Source: BJGV01 sp964194745
GTDB taxonomy: Bacteria > Pseudomonadota > Gammaproteobacteria > Burkholderiales > Nitrosomonadaceae
DNA length: 64,000 bases
Assembly: GCA_965248035.1 (NCBI GenBank)
Contig: OZ252054.1
Coordinates: 1,984,001 to 2,048,000 of the forward strand
Direction of reading: 5' to 3'
The position numbers and the translations under genes were made by a program. Of the stretch, positions 39,159 through 48,354 are shown in pieces. Under the pieces are notes generated by a model. The model made no database searches. It was given only the letters and a program-made list of their open reading frames with translations, and was not told the origin of the DNA. How positions within the stretch are numbered: position 1 is the first letter of the stretch; the number at the start of each line of letters is the position of its first letter.

Positions 39159-39289
39159 AATTAGTGTCTACTTTTGGCGCAAAGTAGACATTAACAGTTT
39201 TTCTTTCTGAAAAATATTTTTTACTTAAACTGGGAAAAGGAAAAAGGGTGCGGGTGCTACGCTAATAGGAAGTAGGTAAACTTAAACTA

Positions 39290-39928
39290 TCATCGGAGAG
39301 TATAATGCAGCGTGGCTACTGCACAGCGTTGAGAAATTGGTTTTCCCGCTCTATGGTGAGGAATTATATGTCCTCGATTAATGAGGATTCCATCACAAGG
39401 ATAGCTTAACGGAATTCCACCAATTGGATTCCAACCTACCCCCTTATAGTAACTATTTAGTTGATTCTGGTTCTGACCTTCTAGATCTGGATGGAGATGG
39501 AGCGGGCCAACTTCTCCCAATACAGAAGTTAAAACTGAAATATCACTCTCTTCAGGATCAACGTGAAGCCCAATTTCATCCGTTTTTTCATAGTAAATAT
39601 ACCAAGAGTCTGAAGGGACGAGCAGATAGCCCGTCAGAGTTCGTAGTAAGGGAAGTAGTGCGGCCTGGTATTGCAGAAGTACATTTGTAGACCGAGACCG
39701 CTTTGCGGATTGATAGGCTGTTGTCTCTGGTGCGTGTTTTTCCAAGTTTGTCATCCAATTATCATGACTTACCTTGTTTTGTGCAGCCGAGGCAATTGCA
39801 TCCTGTTCTAGCGCAGAAGACAAACTAGCCTTTATAAGGCTACGAATCGCAACAAAGCCTATTTTACGAAACTGTGCACTTTTTTTTAAAGCGATATGTG
39901 TCGGAATAGCTTTTAATCCGTTTGTCAT
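39290..39928 (-). CDS. Probable 2-oxoglutarate/Fe(II)-dependent oxygenase-like protein
   Basis: 212 residues. The second half has a putative Fe site: His and Asp in GLHVDPEESDIS, a distal His around NRGHIIPHHRAGKPIS, and an Arg for 2-oxoglutarate in SQRCAVATLHY. Substrate unknown. No signal peptide. It is the leftmost gene of the module between att-like repeats A and B and shares the carboxysome strand, but 173 bp separate it from the RidA-repeat gene and nothing ties it functionally to carbon fixation. Confidence 0.5.
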   Translation of the reverse strand: MTNGLKAIPTHIALKKSAQFRKIGFVAIRSLIKASLSSALEQDAIASAAQNKVSHDNWMTNLEKHAPETTAYQSAKRSRSTNVLLQYQAALLPLLRTLTGYLLVPSDSWYIYYEKTDEIGLHVDPEESDISVLTSVLGEVGPLHLHPDLEGQNQNQLNSYYKGVGWNPIGGIPLSYPCDGILINRGHIIPHHRAGKPISQRCAVATLHYTLR

Positions 39929-40101
39929 AACCTATTTTTATTGTTTATCGTATGATAAATTTCAAGGCCGGAGCCTTTAGCTACAAATTAATCCTGATGG
40001 GTTATCGCGTTGCCCATTTTCATGCGAACGCAGCCTATGTGCGCCTGAAAATTAGTGCATTTATGGTTCAATCAAACTTTGTGACAGAACCTAAATCACT
40101 C

Positions 40102-41586
40102 TTATAACCCTGGTGGTGTACCTTCACCGTTAGAAACAACGGCATCAATTTGTACCAAAGCATCCATAGGGATAGCTGAAACGCCAACTGTTGTTCTTGC
40201 AGGAAGATCGCTTTGGAAGAATGTTGTGTAAACTTCGTTTACAGCATCAATATCTGCGATATTTTTAAGTTGGATATTTATTTTAACTACATCGTCCATA
40301 ACGTGGTCGACACTTTCCACAATTGCCTTGATATTTTTTAGGCATTGTCCAGCCTGCTCTTTTACACCACCAGCTATCATTTCACTAGTTTTTGGGTCTA
40401 AAGGTAATTGAGCTGCAATATGATTGTAATGAGAAAAAGCTACAGTTTGTGTATATAGAGAACTTTTTGGTGCATTTTCCGTATTGTTTGCTCTTATGAT
40501 GAGTCCATGCCTGTCTTCAACAGCTTGTGGGGGTGTACCATCTCCGTGTGACACAACTGCATCAATTTGTACCAAAGCATCCATAGGTAAAGCTGAAGCT
40601 GCAACTGTTGTCCTTGCAGGAACATAGCCTGCGGTCCTAGCGATAGCCGAGTCTGGGAAAAATGTTGTATAAACTTCGTTTACGGATTCAATATCCGAGA
40701 GGTTTTTAAGGAAGATATTTATTTTAACAATATCGTCAAAAGAAACGTCGATACTTTCTAAAATTGCCTTGATATTTTTTAGGCACTGTCCAGTCTGCTC
40801 TTTTATACCACCAGCTACCATGTTACCAGATTTAGGATCGATAGGTAATTGAGCTGAAATATTGTTGTAATGAGAAAAAGCTACAGTTTGTGTAGATACA
40901 GAACTTTTTGGCGCATTTTCCGTGATTTTTACAACTTTTCCAGGATAAGGCTTCGGGTTTCTTGCAAATTTTCCAGGCGCATTTTCCGTGTTTCTTGCAA
41001 CTTTTCCAGGCTGTTTACAACTCGAATGATCGAAAAAGATTTGACCACCAAATCTCATCTGATCACGCATAAAATTACGTGCCTGATAGTGGAATGCCAT
41101 CTCATGCATAAAATTCTGTACCTGATAGTCGCTGCCATACATGAGATCGCAAGGCTCTTGTGAAGGTGTACCTTCACCGGAAGGTGTACCTTCACCGTTT
41201 GAAATAACTGCATCAATTTGTACCAAAGCATCATCCATAGGTAAAGCTGCAACTGCGACTGTCGTCCGTGTAGGAAGATAGCTTTGGAAGAATGTTGCAT
41301 AAACTGCGTCTACAGCGTCAATATCTGAGATATTCTTAAGGAATATGTTGATTTTAACAACATCGTCCATAACATGGTCGATACTTTCTACAATTGCTTT
41401 AATATTTACTAAGCACTGCATTGCCTGCTCTTTTATATCACCAGCTACAATTTCACCAGTTTTAGGGTCTACAGGTAATTGAGCTGAAATATTATTGTAA
41501 TGAGAAAAAGCTACAGTTTGTGTAGATACAGAACTTTTTGGTGCATTTTCCGTGTTTCTTGAAAATTTTATGATATTGCCACTCAT
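40102..41586 (-). CDS. Protein of three tandem RidA (YjgF/UK114) domains
   Basis: 494 residues. Three RidA-type domains at ~10-134, ~222-358 and ~370-492, each beginning NTENAPKSS or similar, with SHYNNISAQLP, DPKTG, a helix EQ..QCL.NIKAI.ES and the VVKINIFLKN strand. The Arg of the RidA active site is kept (PARTTV, PTRTTV), but the Glu normally before the last strand is Gln (LVQIDAV), so enamine deaminase activity is doubtful. A ~85-residue linker of repeated short segments, including two GEGTPS units, joins domains 1 and 2. It follows mcdA-mcdB by 29 bp, making it the last gene of the carboxysome transcription unit. Role unknown; three fused RidA domains in a cso locus are unusual to my knowledge. 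Confidence 0.8.
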   Translation of the reverse strand: MSGNIIKFSRNTENAPKSSVSTQTVAFSHYNNISAQLPVDPKTGEIVAGDIKEQAMQCLVNIKAIVESIDHVMDDVVKINIFLKNISDIDAVDAVYATFFQSYLPTRTTVAVAALPMDDALVQIDAVISNGEGTPSGEGTPSQEPCDLMYGSDYQVQNFMHEMAFHYQARNFMRDQMRFGGQIFFDHSSCKQPGKVARNTENAPGKFARNPKPYPGKVVKITENAPKSSVSTQTVAFSHYNNISAQLPIDPKSGNMVAGGIKEQTGQCLKNIKAILESIDVSFDDIVKINIFLKNLSDIESVNEVYTTFFPDSAIARTAGYVPARTTVAASALPMDALVQIDAVVSHGDGTPPQAVEDRHGLIIRANNTENAPKSSLYTQTVAFSHYNHIAAQLPLDPKTSEMIAGGVKEQAGQCLKNIKAIVESVDHVMDDVVKINIQLKNIADIDAVNEVYTTFFQSDLPARTTVGVSAIPMDALVQIDAVVSNGEGTPPGL

Positions 41587-41615
41587 ATCGATATTTCTCC
41601 TTTTTCACTCACATT

Positions 41616-41843
41616 TCAGTCAGGCCAGATACGTACCAAATATTTTTTTTTCCAGAAAAGTTCCAGATCAACAGGGTTCAGTAAATCATTCTGATATGCC
41701 AATTCAGTTAATGATGTGGATTTTGGTATAGCTTTTGAAATTATCTTCTCAGCTGTACGCATACTGGCAGCTGATTTTGTAGTTATATTCTTAGCTTTAC
41801 GTGTACTGGCAGCTAATTTTGCAGCAAACATCTTTTTATTCAT
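41616..41843 (-). CDS. mcdB: McdB-like carboxysome positioning partner
   Basis: 75 residues, basic N-terminal half (Lys/Ala/Ser-rich) and a short C-terminal segment with two Trp (LFWKKKYLVRIWPD). Starts within the stop of the ParA-type gene (ATGA overlap), the arrangement of McdAB pairs that space carboxysomes along the nucleoid. Low complexity hides homology, so the call leans on position, size and the C-terminal Trp. Confidence 0.6.
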   Translation of the reverse strand: MNKKMFAAKLAASTRKAKNITTKSAASMRTAEKIISKAIPKSTSLTELAYQNDLLNPVDLELFWKKKYLVRIWPD

Positions 41844-42475
41844 TGGGCTAGCTCATCAATAATATTATCAATCTCTTCAGATGCGACCTGTCCACGATAA
41901 CCAAGATCATAAACACTACATCCTTCTAAAGCTGCCGTCCGGTAACTTGCACGGCGGCTCAGTCGATGACGCAATACAGGAGTATCAATTTCCTGTAATG
42001 CATCATCCATCCCTCGGGACATTGCACTTCTGGGTTCAATTTGATTGAGTACAACAAATGCTGATATTGTTGGATTTACGTGCTGTACCCGTTTTATTAA
42101 TTCCTCAATACGGGTACTCGACCACAAGTCCATTGGTGATGGCAATAAAGGTATAAGCAGTACCTGAGAAATCTCTATCGCACTGATAGTAGAATCTGAT
42201 TTAATCTCGGGCGGACAATCGATTACGATATAATCAAATTCGGTCTGTAATTGTATTATCTGTTTTTTTATTTCATCTTCTGCCGGTACTACTTTAGCCG
42301 GAAATTCCCTCAGTGAATCAGAAAGCTCTATCCACATAGTAGCTGATCTTTGCGGGTCTGCATCAACTACAATGCAGCTTCCCCGGCGCGTCAAACCAGC
42401 AGCCATGTTCATAGCCAAGGTTGTCTTACCGACTCCTCCTTTTTGGTTTGCAACTGCGATTACTCCTATATCCAT
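41840..42475 (-). CDS. mcdA: ParA-type ATPase McdA (carboxysome positioning)
   Basis: 211 residues. Deviant Walker A motif ANQKGGVGKTTLAMN at the N-terminus with the ParA signature Lys, then VVDADPQRSATMW and the Walker B region YIVIDCPPEI. In alpha-carboxysome loci such ATPases bind nucleoid DNA and distribute carboxysomes with McdB. Located 11 bp after the acRAF-like gene and overlapping mcdB. Confidence 0.85.
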   Translation of the reverse strand: MDIGVIAVANQKGGVGKTTLAMNMAAGLTRRGSCIVVDADPQRSATMWIELSDSLREFPAKVVPAEDEIKKQIIQLQTEFDYIVIDCPPEIKSDSTISAIEISQVLLIPLLPSPMDLWSSTRIEELIKRVQHVNPTISAFVVLNQIEPRSAMSRGMDDALQEIDTPVLRHRLSRRASYRTAALEGCSVYDLGYRGQVASEEIDNIIDELAQ

Positions 42476-42486
42476 ATGTATGTAGC

Positions 42487-42750
42487 CTAAATGGGATCAA
42501 TTAGCTCATCTACACGTTGTGCAAATGCTTTATCCTTTTCACTTAGTACTTTGTCATTACTAGCGTATACGGTAACATTTGCATAGTCTGTCCCAAAACT
42601 AATATCCGGGTAATATTCTGTTTCCTTAGATAAGTCAGCCAGACGATCAAGAAAGATACGAAGATTGTCATAACTATCAAATTGGAGTCGTCTGAATAGA
42701 CTGGGCGGGTGGTCTTTGCAAACCCAGAGCTGTTCTGTGTCTTTATCCAC
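42487..42750 (-). CDS. acRAF, RuBisCO assembly factor (pterin-dehydratase-like)
   Basis: 87 residues from a GTG at 42750 with GGAG six bases upstream; an ATG at 42768 lacks a ribosome site. The fold resembles 4a-hydroxytetrahydrobiopterin dehydratase, but the usual catalytic His pair is replaced (KETEYYPDISFG), as in acRAF chaperones of alpha-carboxysome operons that help assemble form IA RuBisCO. Length and position between the shell genes and mcdA fit. Confidence 0.75.
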   Translation of the reverse strand: MDKDTEQLWVCKDHPPSLFRRLQFDSYDNLRIFLDRLADLSKETEYYPDISFGTDYANVTVYASNDKVLSEKDKAFAQRVDELIDPI

Positions 42751-43028
42751 GACTGTCTCCTGATACATTAAAAATACAGTAAATATAATATGACACGAAA
42801 CTTGAATGGAACCGGACAACTGGAATAATGCTGTAAAACTGAACCGATTATACTTTTTCGACTACAAATACATATTAGTTATCGATTCGAGTAGCCTGTA
42901 TGAGACTTATAGCTGTTATTGAAATTATAGTTTAATAACTAACTACAGAAATACAAACTTTTTCAGTAGTATTTAGCATTAGCAGTGTCCGACCATATTA
43001 GCTTTGATTAGGTTATATCACTAACCAA

Positions 43029-43349
43029 TTACATCCGCTCAGGACGTGATACATCCGATGATTTAACCGGTAGTATCTGTTCTACTTCAGTATGCGGACG
43101 CGCAATAATATGTGCGGCAGCCAAACCGTCACCCACACGTTCACAAGCATCAGCACCGGCACGAACTGCTGCATTGACAGCACCCGTCTCTCCGCGAACT
43201 AAAACCGTGACATAACCACCGCCAACAAACTGCCGGCCAATGAGATGAACCTCTGAAGCCTTGGTCATAGCATCAGCTGCCTCAACCGCCGGAACCAGAC
43301 CACGTGTTTCTATCATCCCTAATGCTATTCCCATTTTTTCGCTTGCCAT
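43029..43349 (-). CDS. csoS1: Carboxysome shell hexamer protein CsoS1 (distal copy)
   Basis: 106 residues, one BMC domain: ALGMIETRGLVPAVEAADAM, the pore/edge region RQFVGGGYVTVLVRGETGAV, and AHIIARPHTEVEQILP. Makes hexagonal shell facets. Identical to the neighbouring copy except Arg-to-His near residue 37 and a 12-residue C-terminal extension (VKSSDVSRPERM). DNA of the two copies is almost identical, pointing to recent duplication or conversion. Confidence 0.95.
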   Translation of the reverse strand: MASEKMGIALGMIETRGLVPAVEAADAMTKASEVHLIGRQFVGGGYVTVLVRGETGAVNAAVRAGADACERVGDGLAAAHIIARPHTEVEQILPVKSSDVSRPERM

Positions 43350-43395
43350 ATTTTAACTCCTGATAAAAATCTAAGCGTACCAATGCAAATGAATC

Positions 43396-43680
43396 TTACG
43401 GTAGTATCTGTTCTACTTCAGTATGCGGACGCGCAATAATATGTGCGGCAGCCAAACCGTCACCCACACGTTCACAAGCATCAGCACCGGCACGAACTGC
43501 TGCATTGACAGCACCCGTCTCTCCGCGAACTAAAACCGTGACATAACCACCGCCAACAAACTGCCGGCCAATGAGACGAACCTCTGAAGCCTTGGTCATA
43601 GCATCAGCTGCCTCAACCGCCGGAACCAGACCACGTGTTTCTATCATCCCTAATGCTATTCCCATTTTTTCGCTTGCCAT
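43396..43680 (-). CDS. csoS1: Carboxysome shell hexamer protein CsoS1 (proximal copy)
   Basis: 94 residues, BMC domain as in the distal copy. Start preceded by GTAGGAGG. Ends at ILP, slightly shorter than typical CsoS1A/C. Only two CsoS1 hexamer genes are seen rather than the three of some cso operons, and no csoS1D lies in the window. Confidence 0.95.
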   Translation of the reverse strand: MASEKMGIALGMIETRGLVPAVEAADAMTKASEVRLIGRQFVGGGYVTVLVRGETGAVNAAVRAGADACERVGDGLAAAHIIARPHTEVEQILP

Positions 43681-43776
43681 TTCTATCCTCCTACTTTCAA
43701 AGTTAAAATCGTTAAATCAATTAATGTTTATCATAAATCTCGGCATAAATACCGGAATGCTTGTTTCTTGCTGAAT

Positions 43777-44031
43777 TTACCAATCTTCTTCGCTCCAATG
43801 ATCAATGATTCCGCCAATAGTAAGGTCAGTGGTGATCTTTGGATTATCAAGAGCCAGCCTTGCAGCTGTTGTTCCGATAGTGATGACGAAATCTCCCGGC
43901 TTGCAGCCGATAGGATCCACTGCAACTTCCAACTTGCCTGAAGCATTTTCAACAACACGTAATGATTTGGAAGCTAACCAAAAATTACGTTTTGTTGTAA
44001 CCAGATCTCGCACTACACGTTGTATATCCAT
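43777..44031 (-). CDS. csoS4B: Carboxysome vertex pentamer protein CsoS4B
   Basis: 84 residues of the EutN/CcmL family: residues AVDPIGCKPGDFVITIGTTAAR and the tail GGIIDHW. Pentamers cap the shell vertices. Directly downstream of csoS4A (5 bp). A/B naming follows operon order. Confidence 0.9.
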   Translation of the reverse strand: MDIQRVVRDLVTTKRNFWLASKSLRVVENASGKLEVAVDPIGCKPGDFVITIGTTAARLALDNPKITTDLTIGGIIDHWSEEDW

Positions 44032-44036
44032 TTATA

Positions 44037-44309
44037 TTATTTCTTTCTTCCGCTTTTCGATTCATCTTCCCAATAATCAATAATACCAACTATCGTAAAA
44101 TCACTTGGATATTCGTTGCTACCTGCCGCAGTCCGGGCAGCTGAGCTGCCTACAATTATGACCCAGTCACCTTCCTTGCATCCGACTGGATCAACTGCCA
44201 CCTGCTTGCTGGCACTCTCTCTTTCTCTAACCACCAGCAAACGACGGGTACCAAGCTGGCCAATACGTGCAGTAGCTACTAATGTTTTTTCTACTTGGCA
44301 GATTTTCAT
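44037..44309 (-). CDS. csoS4A: Carboxysome vertex pentamer protein CsoS4A
   Basis: 90 residues, EutN/CcmL family: KICQVEKTLVATAR start, AVDPVGCKEGDWVIIVGSSAAR core, IIDYW end. It follows csoS2 by only 44 bp; in classical cso operons csoSCA lies in this gap, so the carbonic anhydrase gene is absent here. Confidence 0.92.
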   Translation of the reverse strand: MKICQVEKTLVATARIGQLGTRRLLVVRERESASKQVAVDPVGCKEGDWVIIVGSSAARTAAGSNEYPSDFTIVGIIDYWEDESKSGRKK

Positions 44310-44353
44310 TGTATTGATAATGACTTAATCATCTTATTAGCTATAAAAATTTA

Positions 44354-46498
44354 TTAACCCTGTCCCCCGCCAGACACAGTAATGGGAACAGAAGCTTGGG
44401 GTGACCAACCGACCATTCCTGTAACATGATGCGTAGGCTCAGGATGAGTACCTTTATCTTTAAACTTTCTTGCACCAGCCCAGGCATGCGAATCACCTTT
44501 ACGCTGGCTGGGATTACGTTCAGCAGCAATATGTCCCTCAGTACCGGTAACATTATCTTTTGATATCCAGGCACTGCCTGTGATAGTTTTACCCTCAACG
44601 CGGCCTTCACCCGTTACACGCGACTTGTCTGCAATGGTTTCAACTTTTGGTCTCGGATTAAAACGAAATTCCTGATTGCCGGTAATCTTACCTTCACCAG
44701 CAGAAAATGTACCTGTAATCCGGCTTTCTGCAGTCGGGGCATTGACGGCGTCTGTACCAACACGTTCCTGACTTTCACGTTGAGGGGAATGCACACTGAA
44801 ACTATTGTTTATTTTTTTAACACGTTCCATTACATCCATCTTTTCATCCCCTTCAGGAACGGCCTTATAGTACGGTGTGCCTGTTATGTTATGTTCACTG
44901 CCACGCTGTGTACCTGTTACATGATCGGCACTGGATAAGACATCACCGCTAATAAAATTAGCTGATGCTAATTTTGATGAAATTCGTCGTTCCGTTTTTT
45001 CCTCATCCTCAGCAGAACAAGAGGTTTGAAACTGATATGGTCCTACATAAGGTGTGCCGGTAATTACATCACATAAGCCCTGCTCATCTCCGGTTACACG
45101 CGAATTGTGTTCAACATCCACACCCGTTACATGCTGACCACCCCACGTTGTGGCATCAACCGTCTCTCTGCCACCAGTTGCGGGAGGGGCTACCCCGCAA
45201 TGAGTTGTATATTGCTCTGCACCAAAATTTTCTGTTCCGGAAATGTTCTGGCAGAGACCATCATTCACAGTACCGGTAATATTTCCATGTTGGCGTACCC
45301 TCTGACCTGTCTGCGTTCCGGTTGTACGGGTTCCATGCAGAGTATGGCTGACACCAACTTTTGGAGCATTCTGTTTATTTGTTTCGCACAACGGCTGTTT
45401 TTCTGCCGGCATCAGATATTGGTTACCTGTAATATTGTGACAGGCACCACTTTCATCGCCGGTTGCTAATTCACTTCGGCCAACTGCAGTACCTGTAATG
45501 GCATGGCCGCCCACCGTTTCCTCTTTTTTATATTCAGTATCACGATTACGGGATCCAACTGATTTGATAGAACGACCAAGATTAGCACCGAACACAGTAT
45601 GTCCATGCGGATTGTTCTGACGCTGGAACTGCATCTGTGAATAACTTCCCTGTTCTCTGCGCTGTGAAAGATCATCTACAAGTTCCTGATCAGATTCTCC
45701 CGTAATATGTAAAGCAGGATTAGACTCATCACCTGTAATGTTTATCTTACTGCGTACTTGTGATCCCGTGATAACTTGTCCTGCTGGTGTCTTACTCGCA
45801 CCTACTTTAATGCCCCCCTCACGCGGATTGAAACCGGATTCTCTTCCAATATACTGGTTGCCGGTTACCTGCAAAGCTGCTCCACGCTCATTACCTGTAA
45901 CATTTTCTTTCTGACCGATTCTAACCCCGGTTACTTTGTGCCCAGCATAACTTTTACTTTCAGCCACCTTAGGTGGGTACTGAACCGGATCGGCATTACG
46001 ACGCAAACGTCCGCATGGTCTCGTTTTTGTTACGTCTTTGGTTTGCCCTCTGCTTCCACGCATGTTTCTGAGAGCCTGTGCTGCCAGCCGGCCCTCGCTA
46101 GCCATGACCGGTATTGCTGGAATATCTAAAGAGACAGGGCTTGTTGTGGATACAGATGTTTTAGGCTTAAGTATTCCTTCTTTACCCTGAATTAATCCTT
46201 CACGGCGAGCACGTGATGCATCACGGCCTGTTACTACTTGCTGATTAGATTTCTCTTCTGTTGTGGCAACACTTAATTTCGATTCAGAGACGGCTAAAGA
46301 AGCAGTTTCTGATGGCAATGCGTCAGCAGATTGCACAGTCGTTTTTCTACCGTTTGACTGCCGACCCACACGTACAGGCTCCTTCGCAGGTGGCATTCCT
46401 GCTTTTCCACTCACTAATTGAGTACGTCGCATGCGCGATGCATTTCGTCCGGTTTGAACGTTCAATGAATTACTGTATCCTGACATAACATTACTCAT
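44354..46498 (-). CDS. csoS2: Carboxysome scaffold protein CsoS2
   Basis: 714 residues, disordered and repetitive. N-terminal RuBisCO-binding peptides: NASRMRRTQLVSGKAG (~18-33) and DASRARREGLIQGKEG (~94-109), plus a weaker ALRNMRGSRG. The middle region has many VTG/ITG repeats (KVTGVRIGQ, NVTGNERG, QVTGNQYIG and so on) with paired Cys-containing units, and the C-terminal shell-binding part ends VTGMVGWSPQASVPITVSG. Somewhat short for the family. It links RuBisCO to the shell. Programmed frameshifting gives two isoforms in some species; I could not confirm a slip site. Confidence 0.93.
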   Translation of the reverse strand: MSNVMSGYSNSLNVQTGRNASRMRRTQLVSGKAGMPPAKEPVRVGRQSNGRKTTVQSADALPSETASLAVSESKLSVATTEEKSNQQVVTGRDASRARREGLIQGKEGILKPKTSVSTTSPVSLDIPAIPVMASEGRLAAQALRNMRGSRGQTKDVTKTRPCGRLRRNADPVQYPPKVAESKSYAGHKVTGVRIGQKENVTGNERGAALQVTGNQYIGRESGFNPREGGIKVGASKTPAGQVITGSQVRSKINITGDESNPALHITGESDQELVDDLSQRREQGSYSQMQFQRQNNPHGHTVFGANLGRSIKSVGSRNRDTEYKKEETVGGHAITGTAVGRSELATGDESGACHNITGNQYLMPAEKQPLCETNKQNAPKVGVSHTLHGTRTTGTQTGQRVRQHGNITGTVNDGLCQNISGTENFGAEQYTTHCGVAPPATGGRETVDATTWGGQHVTGVDVEHNSRVTGDEQGLCDVITGTPYVGPYQFQTSCSAEDEEKTERRISSKLASANFISGDVLSSADHVTGTQRGSEHNITGTPYYKAVPEGDEKMDVMERVKKINNSFSVHSPQRESQERVGTDAVNAPTAESRITGTFSAGEGKITGNQEFRFNPRPKVETIADKSRVTGEGRVEGKTITGSAWISKDNVTGTEGHIAAERNPSQRKGDSHAWAGARKFKDKGTHPEPTHHVTGMVGWSPQASVPITVSGGGQG

Positions 46499-46550
46499 TT
46501 ATTGCCAAAAATTTAAAAATTATTTTAGTATCGTATAGCTTGATTGATAA

Positions 46551-46889
46551 TTAACGCCCAGCCCGATGAACAATAAATGCTGTACCCCGGCTTTGTGTAT
46601 AATTATCAAATCCAGTTAAACGTACAATATGCCCCGAGTTAGCCCGGTGGCAGGCTTCTATTTCCGCCATTATTTTCTCAACTGATTGTTCACCAAAAAA
46701 AGGTAACTTCCAAAGATACCAAAAATTCAAGAATGCTTTTTCTGGCTCAGTATGTTCAATAGCCGGGTTCCAACCCTGAGCAATCAGATAAGCAATCTGC
46801 TTACGAATTTTTTCTGGCGTGAGTGGTGGCAAATATGAAAATGTCTCGCCTTTTCGTTCTGTTGCTTTATATGGTTTGATTTCATCCAT
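46551..46889 (-). CDS. cbbS: RuBisCO small subunit, form IA
   Basis: 112 residues. FSYLPPLTPEKIRKQIAYLI near the N-terminus, WYLWKLPFFG and HIVRLTGFDNYTQS near the C-terminus. Second gene of the carboxysome operon, 46 bp after cbbL. Confidence 0.96.
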   Translation of the reverse strand: MDEIKPYKATERKGETFSYLPPLTPEKIRKQIAYLIAQGWNPAIEHTEPEKAFLNFWYLWKLPFFGEQSVEKIMAEIEACHRANSGHIVRLTGFDNYTQSRGTAFIVHRAGR

Positions 46890-46935
46890 AGTTATAACCT
46901 CTTATTTTCTGTTTTTAATTGCGTAAAAGTATCTA

Positions 46936-48354
46936 TTACCGACTCACATCAAGCTTATCTACAGTATCAAATTCAAATTTGATCTCTTTCCAGGTCTCCA
47001 TAGCAATTTTTAGCTCAGGTGAGTGTTGAGCAGCTTCAGTTAACACTTCTTTCCCTTCACGTTCTACCTGACGTCCTTGATTACGGGCATCGGTACAGGC
47101 CTCTAGGGCCACACGATTTGCAGTGGCACCCGCTGCATTACCCCATGGATGGCCAAGTGTGCCGCCTCCAAACTGAAAACAGGAGTCATCACCAAATATA
47201 TTAACGAGTGCAGGCATGTGCCATACATGGATACCACCTGAGGCAACTGGTATTACCCCCGGCATAGAACCCCAGTCCTGATCAAAGAAAAGACCACGTT
47301 CACGATCCTCAGGAATGAATGCTTCACGCATGGTATCAATCCAACCAAGAGTTGCAGCCCTGTCTCCTTCCAGCTTACCGACCACAGTGCCAGAGTGCAG
47401 GTGATCACCACCTGACAACCTTAGACATTTAGCCAATACTCTGAAGTGGATTCCATGATAGGGATTACGATCTAGCACAGCGTGCATTGCACGGTGAATG
47501 TGTAATAACATACCGTTATCACGGCACCAGTTCGCCAAACCCGTATTGGCACAGAACCCGCCAGTTAAATAATCGTGCATAATGACTGGTGAGCCCAATT
47601 CTTTTGCAAATTCAGCTCTCTTATACATCTCTTCTGGTGTTGGTGCAGTCACATTCAGGAAGTGCCCTTTTCGTTCGCCGGTTTCAGCCTGGGCCTTTAA
47701 AGCTGCTTCCATTACAAATTCAAAGCGATGATGCCAGCGCATGAATGGCTGACTATTAATATTTTCATCATCCTTAGTAAAGTCAAGACCACCACGCAGA
47801 CACTCATAAACAGCCATGCCATAATTCTTTGCCGATAAACCAAGCTTAGGTTTTAAGGTACAACCCAAAAAAGCACGACCATATTTATTCATACGGTCAC
47901 GTTCCATCTGTATACCATTTGGCGGTCCGCCACAGGTTTTAACATAGGCGATCGGAAAACGAAGATCTTCCAGTCGCAAACTACGTAAAGCTTTAAAACC
48001 AAACACATTACCAACCAATGAGGTTAATACATTAACTACTGAACCCTCTTCAAACAAATCAATAGGGTAAGCAACAAATGCGTAGAACGCCGTGTTATCA
48101 CCTGGAACCGGCTCAATCCGGTAAGCACGACCCTTATAGTAATCCAGGTCGGTAAGCAAATCAGTCCACACTGTTGTCCAGGTTCCTGTTGAAGATTCTG
48201 CAGCAACTGCGGCAGCGATTTCTTCACGCGGAACTCCTTCTTGGGGCACAATCTTAAAGCAGGCCAACAAGTCTGTATCAAGTGGAATATAATCTGGTGT
48301 CCAATAACTACTACGATAGTCTTTGACACCGGCTTGATATGTTTTTTTTGCCAT
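46936..48354 (-). CDS. cbbL: RuBisCO large subunit, form IA (carboxysomal)
   Basis: 472 residues. Catalytic Lys of GGLDFTKDDENINSQPF is the carbamylated residue, with loop 6 GTVVGKLEGDR (Lys) and GGIHVWHMPALV intact. Start preceded by CAGGAGAG. Fixes CO2 onto ribulose bisphosphate inside the carboxysome. Association with csoS2 and csoS1 places it in form IA. cbbR is divergent across a 440-bp gap. Confidence 0.97.
   Translation of the reverse strand: MAKKTYQAGVKDYRSSYWTPDYIPLDTDLLACFKIVPQEGVPREEIAAAVAAESSTGTWTTVWTDLLTDLDYYKGRAYRIEPVPGDNTAFYAFVAYPIDLFEEGSVVNVLTSLVGNVFGFKALRSLRLEDLRFPIAYVKTCGGPPNGIQMERDRMNKYGRAFLGCTLKPKLGLSAKNYGMAVYECLRGGLDFTKDDENINSQPFMRWHHRFEFVMEAALKAQAETGERKGHFLNVTAPTPEEMYKRAEFAKELGSPVIMHDYLTGGFCANTGLANWCRDNGMLLHIHRAMHAVLDRNPYHGIHFRVLAKCLRLSGGDHLHSGTVVGKLEGDRAATLGWIDTMREAFIPEDRERGLFFDQDWGSMPGVIPVASGGIHVWHMPALVNIFGDDSCFQFGGGTLGHPWGNAAGATANRVALEACTDARNQGRQVEREGKEVLTEAAQHSPELKIAMETWKEIKFEFDTVDKLDVSR

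Noticed and set aside
39290..39928. Oxygenase-like gene as a carboxysome component
   Set aside because: Only proximity supports it; a 173-bp gap and no known link to CO2 fixation.
42487..42750. Functional pterin-4a-carbinolamine dehydratase
   Set aside because: The catalytic His pair is replaced and the gene lies in a cso operon, so the acRAF chaperone is the better call.
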